60,000 nucleotides of DNA, from positions 11,623,278 through 11,683,277 of the forward strand of contig CAIIXF020000008.1 of the NCBI GenBank assembly GCA_903813345.2. The letters are read 5' to 3'. This stretch comes from Owenia fusiformis (lineage: Eukaryota; Annelida; Polychaeta; Sabellida; Oweniidae). A program made the position numbers and the translations under genes. Under the pieces are notes generated by a model. The model had not been told where the DNA came from, searched no databases, and saw only the letters and a program-made list of their open reading frames with translations. Below are positions 25,201 through 33,308 of this stretch, one piece after another. Positions within the stretch are counted from its first letter, which is position 1, and each line of letters begins with the position of its first letter.

Positions 25201-28200
25201 AGTGGTTTATATTTAGCTTAAGGTGAGCAGAAAATGAAAATAAAAATGACACAACCCGATAGCTCTGTTTTGTAAGACATCTTAACATGGTCAATCAAGC
25301 CATTTACCTTGATATTATAATGTGAATCTCTCAGGAGCTGTTTTGAAGGCAGTGTATCTCTTTTGTTATATAAGCTACATGTCTTATATTACAATTGAAT
25401 TATATTTGGCTTTAGGGCTAGCAAGAATTGAAAATAAAAGTGACAATGTCCCAAAAGTTCTGTTTTGAAAGACTTCTTAACATGGCCAATCAAGCCATTT
25501 ACCTTGATATTATAATGTCAATGTCTCAGGATCTGTTTTTAGGGCAGTTAAGCTAGATGTCTCGTATTACAACTGAATTATATTTGGCTTTCTTGGGAGA
25601 AAGAAATGAAAAAAGAACAACTACCCAATAGGTATGATTTGGTGGATCTCTAAACATGGCTTTTTCGGTCATTTCCTTAATAAAATAATCATACTTATCT
25701 CATGGTAAATTATGTATTTTGTTTATTTTAGCTAATTATTCTTAAATTTACTTCAGTCAACCATGATTTCACTTTTTTGAAACTGAATTATGAAATTCCA
25801 TCAGACTTAGGCCCCCATAGATAAAGTTTGATCTATGTAAAAGGTAAATGATTTACCCTGAATTTACCCTCAAATTACCCTAAACTTTGAAGACCCCTTG
25901 TACCAAACTCATAATGTAGCTATTGATTTTTCAGTAAATAATTCTAAAAATGATGGTTATATTTTACATTTCATATTATTTATATAATAGAATTCACTGA
26001 ATGCTTCATTTGCCTCAAGCAATCTAATGTTTTCTACTTGAACCGCTTTGGGGGAGTCACTGAAGTACCATTACACTAGATTTTTACTCCCTTGTGCTGA
26101 TTTGAGGGACCTATTTCTCATTCCATATATGCAGTGGGGGTTTCATATTTAAGGTTGTTAATATTTGACTAGTAGGCACAATGAAAATGAAAACATAAAT
26201 TACAACTTTTTGAAAATTATGCATTGTTTGACCTCTAAACATTGCCAATCTAAGCCCCTTGATAACATACCTTGATTCTCTCTGGAGCTATTTTGAGAGC
26301 CAGGAATTTCTTTTTTATCAAAGCTAGATCTCTGCTATAACAAGCGAATTATATTTGGCTTTTAGGCTATAGAGAAATGAGAATAAATATGATAATTACC
26401 CGATAGTTTTGTTTTTTAAGACATTCTAATATGGCCAATCTAGACATTGACATTGTCAAAATAGTTTGATTCTCTCTGGAGCTGTTTTGAGAGCCATGCA
26501 TTTCTTTTTATTTAACCTAGATATCTAATATTACAAGTGAATTATATTTGGCTTCATGGCTGGCAAGAAATAATCAGGGAAAGTATGACTATGTGATAGT
26601 TCTGTTTTATAAGAGGCCTTAAAATTGCCAATCTAGCCATTTGGTTTAAAAACATAGTGTGATTCTCTCTGGGGCAGTTTTGAAGCCCAGGTATCTCCTT
26701 TGTCATTTAAGCTAGATGCCTAATATCACAGGTGTATAATATATAGCTATAAGGTTAGCAAAAATTGGAAATAGAAGTGACAACTACCTAATAGTTCTGC
26801 TTTTTAAGACATCTTAACATGGCCAGTCTAGCCACTTACATTGAAATCATAATGTGAATCTCTCATGAAGATACTATGATTCTATCTGGGGCTGTTTTGA
26901 GGGTCACATGTCTCTTATATTAGTTGAGCTGGATGTCTAATATAACAAGTGAATAATATTTGGCTTTTAGACTAACATGAAATGAAAATAAAAGTGACAA
27001 CTACCTGATACTTATGATATGTAAGATGTATCAACATGGCCAATCTAGCCTTTTACATTATATAACATGCTGTTTGGGAAGGCATGTGTATGGTTTATTA
27101 GTGAGACTAGAGGTCTATTATTACAGCTCAATAATATTTGACTAGAAGACACATTGTCATTGTCAACTACTAATAGAAATGATTTGGTGGACTCTAAGCA
27201 TGTCTTTTTGAGTCATTTTCCTCAAAAAAAGTAATTACTAGTACTAGTATTTTATTTCATTGGAAATTATGTATTTTGTTAATTTTAAGCCTGATGACTT
27301 CCTCTTAAATATGTATTCAATATATGGCCGAAATCAATGTGACCCTCATTTCTGATAATAATTTATCATGATCTACCCTTGACATGAACCTCGGTAAACA
27401 TTAATTGAACCTTAATTGTCCCTTAAATCCACCTTAATTTGCCCTTAAGTGCACCTTAATTATCCCTTGAGTGCATGTATAATTTCCCTAAGTTTCCCTA
27501 ATATTCCCATTGATTCACACCAGCCAACCATAACTTCCCCTATCATTTGATATTACTTATAGAAAATGGGATTCACTGACTGCTTAGGTAATTTAATGTT
27601 TTCTACTTGAACCCCTTGTTAGGAATCCCTAATACCATCACACTAGATTTGTACTCCCTTGTACTGTTTTGAGGAACCTGTATTTCTTCCAATATATGTG
27701 CTAGGGGTCTAATATTTAAAGTAGTTAAAATTTGACTAGTTGGCACAATGCAAATGAAAGCAGAAATTACAATTATTTGAAAATAATGAATTGCTTGACC
27801 TCTACACATTCCCAATTTAAGCCCCTTGATAACTCTGGAGCCATTTCCAGAGTGGGGAATCTTTTTTCTTATTAAAGCTAGATCTCTAACAAGTGAATTT
27901 TATTTGGCTTTTAGCCTATCGAGAAATTAAAATATAATGAAATAAAATGATAGTTCTGTTTTTTAAGACATTTAAATATGGCCAATCTAGCAATTCACAT
28001 AGACAAGATAGTGTGATTCTCACTGGAGCTGTTTTGAGGGCCATGAATCTCTTCTGTTATTTAACCAAGATATCTAATATTACAAGTGAATTATATTTGG
28101 CTTTATGGCTGGCAAGAAATAATCAGAGAAATGACGACTTCCTGATAGTTCTGTTTTATGAGAGGCCTTAACATGGCCAATCTATAGCCATTTGCTTTGA

Positions 28201-31200
28201 AAACATATTGTGGTTCTCTCTGGGGCTGTCTCGAGGGCCATGTTTCCCTTTCATTATCTAACCTAGATATCTAATATAACAAGTGGTTTATATTTAGCTT
28301 AAGGTGAGCAGAAAATGAAAATAAAAATGACACAACCCGATAACTCTGTTTTGTAAGACATCTTAACATGGTCAATCAAGCCATTTAGCTTGATATTATA
28401 ATGTGAATCTCTCAGGAGCTGTTTTGAAGGCAGTGTATCTCTTTTGTTATATAAGCTACATGTCTTATATTACAATTGAATTATATTTGGCTTTAGGGCT
28501 AGCAAGAATTGAAAATAAAAATGACAATGTCCCAAAAGTTCTGTTTTGAAAGACTTCTTAACATGGCCAATCAAGCCATTTACCTTGATATTATAATGTC
28601 AATGTCTCAGGATCTGTTTTTAGGGCAGTTAAGCTAGATGTCTCGTATTACAACTGAATTATATTTGGCTTTCTTGGGAGAAAGAAATGAAAAAAGGACA
28701 ACTACCCAATAGGTATGATTTGGTGGATCTCTAAGCATGGCTTTTTCGGTCATTTCCTTAATAAAATAATCATACTTATCTCATGGTAAATTATGTATTT
28801 TGTTTATTTTAGCTAATTATTCTTAAATTTACTTCAGTCAACCATGATTTCACTTTTTTGAAACTGAATTCTGAAATTCCATCAGACTTAGGCCCCTATA
28901 GATAAAGTTTGATCTATGTAAAAGGTAAATGATTTACCCTGAATTTACCCTCAAATTACCCTAAACTTTGAAGACCCCTTGTACCAAACTCATAATGTAG
29001 CTATTGATTTTTCAGTAAATAATTCTAATAATGATGGTTATATTTTACATTTCATATTATTTATATAATAGAATTCAATGAATGCTTCATTTGCCTCAAG
29101 CAATTTAATGTTTTCTACTTGAACCGCTTTGGGGGAGTCACTGAAGTACCATTACACTAGATTTGTACTCCCTTGTGCTGATTTGAGGGACCTATTTCTC
29201 ATTCCATATATGCGGTGGGGGTTTCATATTTAAGGATAAATTACAACTTTTTGAAAATTATGCATTGTTTGACCTCTAAACATTGCCAATCTAAGCCCCT
29301 TGATAACATACCTTGATTCTCTCTTGAGCTATTTTGAGAGCCAGGAATCTCTTTTTTATTAAAGCTAGATCACTGCTATAACAAGTGAACTATATTTGGC
29401 TTTTAGGCTATAGAGAAATGAGAATAAATATGACAATTACCCGATAGTTCTGTTTTTTAAGACATTCTAATATGGCCAATCTAGACATTGTCAAAATAGT
29501 TTGATTCTCTCTGGAGCTGTTTTGAGAGCCATGCATTTCTTCTGTTATTTAACCTAGATATCTAATATTACAAGTGAATTATATTTGGCTTCATGGCTGG
29601 CAAGAAATCAAAATAATCAGGGAAATTATGACTATGTGATAGTTCTGAGGCCTTATTCACAATGTGTCGCATCCTATGCGATTGCGACATCGCAATCACC
29701 ATCGCAAAAATCGCTAAAATTCTTATTCACAATCAAAGTGCGATTGCGACTTAGCAATTCAATCGCATTACTAGCGTCATATAATTGCGACTACCCTCAA
29801 CCAGCCGCAATACAGTCGCAATATTAAGGGTTGCTTTATGTTTTAATTAAACGCGTTTAGCGTTCTCCGAATTATCTGCTATTTTAATACAACGTTTTTT
29901 GGTATACTCACCAACATACGATTTTAAAAAAATCGTCATTCCATGTGTTCTGACGAGATAATAAGGTCTAAAGTCGTCTTAAATAATGGAAGAATATTTT
30001 CTATATTTCATCTAAAATTGCTATCAATGAATCGCAATGTTATAATTCCCGCCATTATCAGTCGTCTGAGACACCGTAAAACAAAATGGCGATGATAGCG
30101 GTGAACCGCAGACAGCATCTCCCTCGTTAAGACCAAGATTATTTCGCGACAGAACACATCCATTGGATATTTACGATGATCATGAGATGATCGAGAGGTA
30201 TCGTCGTTTCATGAGGGAATGGACATGAACTTTAATTCCATTAATAGATAAAGAGATTGTTGTATGTTTTTTTTTCTTAGATTCAGCCCCACCCTGAATG
30301 AAATTTATATTTGCCCCGGGGATCGTGGTCCAATCGGTTACTCACAACAGACCATTATGTTCCCCAATATTTTAACTTGTATTCCATGATTCCCAAATAA
30401 TTGTAACGGACGTGTTAATTATAATTAAAACAAATATTTTTATTCCAAGCTTTACAGTTCTCTAATTAATGCAATAAGTACATTTATCTTAATGGATCAA
30501 ATGCTTTACCAATTGTATGTCTCTTCATAAATATTTCCTAATTGAACATCAATCATATCAAATTTTAAATTCTTAACTTTCAATTCTAGATTCTCAACTT
30601 CATAAACTTTTCAAACTTCTCAAACTCCTCAAACTCGCTTGGCCTGTGATAATTATATAAAATAATCTTGATGTGAGGTTTGTGTGTTTTTACATTTTAC
30701 AAACATATATGTTTCATGTCAAATGCAGATCCTTGTTGAATGATTTAATTCCTATAATATATCAGCGCTTGTTAAATAAAAGAACTTCTCATACAAATAA
30801 TGAATAATAAATATTAATTGAAAATACTTCGTCCCTCATTTGCCTTATTCCAAAGCCGCGCAAATTACCCGTATCAAATTTGTTTCCCCTTTCTCCCTCT
30901 TTCCATGTTTCCAATCCATTCACAGATCCCTTCAAGATTCCCCATTTCAACTCCGTTCCCAGTTCCGAGTTTGTTTCGAGTTCCCCGTTAGTTCCGCGCT
31001 TTCGATCCGATCCCAGTTCTCCCCGAATCAAGTCTAAACTGCCATTTATATACCCGTAAGCGATGCTATTCTTAGCTAGGGGCCGCGTGACGTAATTTAC
31101 GTATGAAAGTAGAATTGATACAAGAATGAATCATAATCGGAAATGATTCCATTTATGGTATTGACGGGAAATTATGCCTTCTAAGGAAGGTGAGTAATAG

Positions 31201-33252
31201 TTCTTCTATATGTGAGATCGGCGGTAATTTTTGAACCAAAGAAATTGTACAATGTTTGAATTTTGAGTTACAACATTTACAAAGCTACTAATTAACACAT
31301 TGCTATCCTAATGCGATTGCTATTGCTACGCGATTGCGATATCACGTCATTGTGAATACCGCGCCAAAATTGCGATGTCGCAATCGCATAGCAATAGCAA
31401 TTGCATTCAAATTGCGATGCTTTGTGAATAAGGCCTCTGTTTTATAAGAGGCCTTAAAATTGCCAATCTAGCCATTTGGTTTAAAAACATAGTGTGATTC
31501 TCTCTGGGGCAGTTTTGAAGCCCAGTGATCTCCTTTGTCATTTAAGCTAGATGCCTAATATCACAGGTGAACAATATTTAGCTATAATGTTAGCAAAAAT
31601 TGAAAATAGAAATGACAACTACCTAATAGTTCTGCTTTATAAGACATCTTAACATGGCCAGTCTAGCCACTGACATTGAAATCATAATGTGAATCTCTCA
31701 TGAAGATACTACGATTCTATCTGGGGCTGTTTTGAGGGTCACATGTCTATTATATTAGTTGAGCTGGATGTCTAATATAACAAGTGAATAATATTTGGCT
31801 TTTAGACTAACATGAAATGAAAATAAAAGTGACAACTACCTGATACTTATGATATGTAAGATGTATCAACATGGCCAATCTAGCCTTTTACATTATATAA
31901 CATGCTGTAATCCTCCCTGGAGCTGTTTTGGAAGGCATGTGTATGGTTTGTTAGTGAGACTAGAGGTCTATTATTACAGCTCAATAATATTTGACTAGAA
32001 GACACATTGTCAACTACTAATAGGAATGATTTGGTGGACTCTAAGCATGTCTTTTTGAGTCATTTTCCTCAAAAAAGTAATTACTAGTACTAGTATTTTA
32101 TTTCATTGGAAATTATGTATTTTGTTAATTTTAAGCCTGATGACTTCCTCTTAAATATGTATTCAATATATGGCCGAAATCAATGTGACCCTCATTTCTG
32201 ATAATAATTTATCATGATCTACCCTTGACATGAACCTCGGTAAACATTAATTGAACCTTAATTGTCCCTTAAGTCCACCTTAATTTGCCCTTAAGTGCAC
32301 CTTAATTATCCCTTGAGTGCATGTATAATTTCCCTAAGTTTCCCTAATATTCCCATTGATTCACACCAGCCAACCATAACTTCCCCTATCATTTGATATT
32401 ACTTATAGAAAATGGGATTCACTGACTGCTTAGGTAATTTAATGATTTCTACTTGAACCCCTTGTTAGGAATCCCTAATACCATCACACTAGATTTGTAC
32501 TCCCTTGTACTGTTTTGAGGAACCTGTATTTCTTCCAATATATGTGCTAAGGGTCTAATGTTTAAAGTAGTTAAAATTTGACTAGTTGGCACAATGGAAA
32601 TGAAAGCAGAAATTACAATTATTTGAAAATAATGAATTGTTTGACCTCTAAACATTGCCAATCTAAGCCCCTTGATAACATACTCTGATTCTCTCTGGAG
32701 CTATTTCAAGAGCCAGTAATCTCTTTTTTTATTAAAGCTAGATCTCTAATATAACAAGTGAATTATATTTGGCTTTTAGGCTATAGAGAAATGAGAATAA
32801 ATATGACAATTACCGGATTGTTCTGTTCCAAAATATCTTTAAAGTTTCTTAAATTTAATTTATTTCATTGATGGCTGATGTGTTTCCAAATCAGTAGCCT
32901 CCATATATCTTAAGTGTACATTCTAGAAATTAAGGGTAAACTAAGCCTGAACTAAACCTAGATACTAAACCCAAACTTGACCTAAATATTCCCTAAAATC
33001 AACATTATGGGTTATTCATGGTTTTAATTTTAAAATTTAAGGGGAAGATAAGGTAAAAAATGGGTTAAGGTTAACATTAACCTTAATGTTAAGGTTTGTG
33101 GACAAATTAATCTTAAAATAACCCCAAACTTTCCTTAACTCAAGGGAAGTGCCCTAAACTTTTTTCCTAAGGGAAATATAAAGCAACTTTACTTACCACA
33201 TCTCCTGCAGTGGAATCCCCCAGCACTTTTCTTAGGCCAGCACCATCAGATG
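6997..33252 (-). CDS. GPHN: Gephyrin, MoeA-like E domain (seven 3' exons)
   Basis: Exons, 5' to 3' on the minus strand: 33252-33197, 23173-22995, 22806-22653, 22067-21858, 21514-21441, 21261-21093, 7227-6997. All junctions have GT/AG ends and matching phases, and together they read about 357 residues colinear with animal gephyrin from the SDG segment to the C-terminus. Gephyrin inserts molybdenum into molybdopterin (MoeA activity) and in vertebrates scaffolds glycine and GABA-A receptors. Landmarks: [67 protein letters not shown] and [10 protein letters not shown]. The 5' exons (linker and MogA-like G domain) are not seen; they must lie in undetected exons right of 33252 or beyond the window. 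Introns are large (13.9 and 10.0 kb) and full of repeats. Confidence 0.93.
7228..7853. other. Gephyrin intron, repeat-like TTCGCGA motifs
   Basis: Part of the 13.9-kb last intron. Bits such as TTAATTTCGCGAATTTTA (about 7487) and TTAATTTTCGCGATTTTAC (about 7740) recur and suggest a decayed repeat. No coding exon is seen. Confidence 0.4.
8108..8254 (+). mobile_element. Short retroposed insert with poly(A) inside the LINE
   Basis: Reverse transcriptase homology stops near FKGKG and resumes at NFRGL. The stretch between is non-coding and ends in AATAAATTTAT followed by 13 A (8242-8254), which looks like a retroposed short transcript or SINE. The target duplication is not clear. Confidence 0.5.
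9234..9661. repeat. Inverted repeat flanking a disrupted part of the LINE
   Basis: TTAAGGATGCAGTACC at about 9234 is repeated in reverse complement at 9645-9661, continuing GGTC with one mismatch. LINE homology is absent between the arms, so a local inversion-duplication or an insertion has broken the element here. Confidence 0.6.
10576..11214. other. Gephyrin intron, nothing recognised
   Basis: AT-rich, no long frame, no exon with gephyrin similarity. Confidence 0.5.
11215..11391. mobile_element. MITE-like element
   Basis: Short inverted ends TACAGTAAACCTGT (11215-11228) and ACAGGTTTTACC (11379-11390) enclose about 150 bases with repeated GTGAACA motifs. This layout is common for short Tc1/mariner-like non-autonomous elements. 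Class is an inference. Confidence 0.55.
11392..13647. other. Gephyrin intron, nothing recognised
   Basis: Only short chance frames. No splice-bounded gephyrin-like segment and no clear element. Confidence 0.5.
13648..13748. repeat. Long near-perfect palindrome
   Basis: About 40 bases starting AATAACGTCATTTCT are followed by a loop of about 19 bases (GGCCCGAAGGCCC in its core) and by the reverse complement ending GAAATGACGTTATT. RNA or single-stranded DNA would form a strong hairpin. This looks like a foldback MITE. Confidence 0.85.
13752..13975. mobile_element. MITE-like element next to the palindrome
   Basis: Terminal inverted repeats ATTATTACCACC (13752-13763) and GGTGGTAATAAT (13964-13975) bound 224 bases with GC-richer content than the flanks. 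No coding capacity. The palindrome to its left may belong to the same composite element. Confidence 0.7.
13976..15869. other. Gephyrin intron, nothing recognised
   Basis: AT-rich with short chance frames only. Confidence 0.5.
15870..16345. repeat. Degenerate tandem array (CAGTTATAGCAAA / GCTGCCATTTTT units)
   Basis: The phrases TTATAGCAAA, CACTACTTT and TGCCATTTTT recur at intervals of about 120-150 bases with much divergence. The same family forms a second array at 19.6-20.1 kb. Confidence 0.65.
16346..19579. other. Gephyrin intron, nothing recognised
   Basis: No long frame and no gephyrin-like exon. An isolated TTTTACAG acceptor-like site near 17602-17609 is followed by only a short open stretch and was not called. 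Confidence 0.45.
19580..20360. repeat. Second array of the TTATAGCAAA family, ending in ACGGACAG repeats
   Basis: GCGTAGCAAATCCCATCAAA opens it, matching GTTATAGCAAATCCCATCGA at the first array. Units with CTCCACTACTTTTC, AGTTATAGCAAA and AAAATGGC recur to about 20120. The right end carries ACAGACGGACAGACC and ACGGACAGACAAGAG (about 20356-20390), a common end for such invertebrate elements. Confidence 0.65.
20465..21092. other. Gephyrin intron with a diverged direct repeat
   Basis: Two stretches of about 60 bases, near 20790-20850 and 21005-21065, share GGTG, AAATGGTGGC/AAGATGGTGGC and ATCACATCTTTAAGGTAAC-like phrases. Otherwise nothing is recognised. Confidence 0.45.
21093..21261 (-). CDS. 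GPHN: Gephyrin exon with the LPGNPVSA motif
   Basis: Enters after one codon base and leaves in phase 0 at AAG-GTAGGT. It reads [12 protein letters not shown], then [16 protein letters not shown], then [14 protein letters not shown] is a near-invariant MoeA/gephyrin signature in the molybdate/AMP-handling cleft of subdomain III. Confidence 0.95.
21441..21514 (-). CDS. GPHN: Gephyrin exon with [10 protein letters not shown]
   Basis: Twenty-four codons plus two bases, phase 0 in. It reads [25 protein letters not shown] with GG-GTAAGT at the donor. It joins the GVSMGEK of the exon before to KPTTFA of the exon after. Confidence 0.95.
21858..22067 (-). CDS. GPHN: Gephyrin exon with GKIRDSN and [10 protein letters not shown]
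   Basis: Seventy codons, phase 0 at both ends. It begins [20 protein letters not shown] and ends [14 protein letters not shown]. Both motifs belong to the MoeA-type active site of subdomain III and match gephyrin closely. Confidence 0.95.
22151..22711. repeat. 281-bp tandem duplication taking in part of a gephyrin exon
   Basis: Bases 22151-22431 and 22432-22712 are consecutive near-identical copies (two substitutions noticed in the exonic part). The right-hand copy contains the 3' end of the true exon with its donor. The left-hand copy therefore carries about 60 bases of the same exon end and an intact donor GTATGT, but no acceptor or exon start. Confidence 0.92.
22653..22806 (-). CDS. GPHN: Gephyrin exon with [13 protein letters not shown]
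   Basis: Acceptor TTTTCTAG, first base completes an Arg codon from the exon before, 51 codons, ends GGCAATGAG-GTATGT in phase 0. It reads [14 protein letters not shown], then [16 protein letters not shown], then VGVLSTGNE. This is the start of subdomain III. Confidence 0.95.
22995..23173 (-). CDS. GPHN: Gephyrin exon with [18 protein letters not shown]
   Basis: Acceptor TTTGACAG, phase 0, 59 codons plus AG at the donor (AG-GTAGGG). It reads [33 protein letters not shown] and KAPRIGQDI. The GAD-x-VxQVED motif carries an active-site aspartate of MoeA proteins. Confidence 0.95.
29648..31436. mobile_element. PIF/Harbinger-derived element, 1789 bp, 3-bp target duplication
   Basis: Ends AGGCCTTATTCACAA (29648 on) and TTGTGAATAAGGCCT (to 31436) are inverted repeats, with further GCGATTGCGAC / GTCGCAATCGC repeats just inside. 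CTG flanks it on both sides (29645-29647, 31437-31439). The matching spot in the preceding repeat unit, near 26600, reads GATAGTTCTGTTTTATAAG with one CTG and no insert, confirming the boundaries. A remnant of the Harbinger nuclease N-terminus lies inside. Confidence 0.88.
30086..30229 (+). pseudogene. Harbinger (HARBI1-like) transposase N-terminal remnant
   Basis: ATGGCGATGATAGCG opens a frame that meets a stop after 14 codons; one frame over it continues [20 protein letters not shown] and [10 protein letters not shown] before TGA. Arg-rich PR-x-FR-D, ydd-E and ERYRRF match the N-terminus of HARBI1-type nucleases. The catalytic part is missing, so the element depends on a partner for movement. 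Confidence 0.65.
33197..33252 (-). CDS. GPHN: Gephyrin exon with [13 protein letters not shown]
   Basis: A 56-base exon: two bases finishing a codon (expected Ala), then [18 protein letters not shown], with donor GTG-GTAAGT. It corresponds to the gephyrin segment just after the ASVxDGYAV motif, which should be on the next upstream exon and was not found. Its donor lies only 23 bases from the end of the giant TIR element. Confidence 0.85.
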
Positions 33253-33308
33253 CTATAAACAGTGAGTGATAGCAAACATTAAATAAAGAATACTTTATTA
33301 AAAAGCAA

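Larger units (their letters stand above)
23860..32830. repeat. Higher-order repeat: about 190-bp monomers in 3.1-kb units
   Basis: A monomer of about 190 bases recurs many times, recognised by GAATTATATTTGGCTTTTAG, GATAGTTCTGTTTT and ATGGCCAATCTAGCC (for example TATATTTGGC at 25011, 25401 and near 25579). Blocks of such monomers are themselves repeated: the phrase CCGAAATCAATGTGACCCTC is at 24241, 27328 and 32173. The first offset is 3087; the second is 4845 and contains the 1.8-kb Harbinger insertion, leaving about 3.05 kb. Long blocks differ by only about 1 percent between units, while monomers within a unit are strongly diverged, which is the signature of higher-order repeats. CCTTAA-rich spacers occur in each unit. 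Confidence 0.88.
23461..33173. mobile_element. 9.7-kb non-autonomous element with perfect 24-bp terminal inverted repeats, filling a gephyrin intron
   Basis: Bases 23461-23484 (starting CCCTTAGGAAAAAAGTTTAG) are the exact reverse complement of 33150-33173; similarity continues imperfectly for another dozen bases inward. Both ends continue into TTAACCTTAA-rich sequence. The interior is almost wholly tandem repeats with no transposase frame. The element occupies all but about 310 bases of the intron between the exons at 33197 and 23173. I could not see a target-site duplication. Class unknown. Confidence 0.75.

Noticed and set aside
30316-30370. tRNA-like A-box (TGGTCCAATCGGTTA) inside the Harbinger element
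   Set aside because: No matching B-box, acceptor stem or anticodon arm could be folded; at best a decayed tRNA-derived bit.
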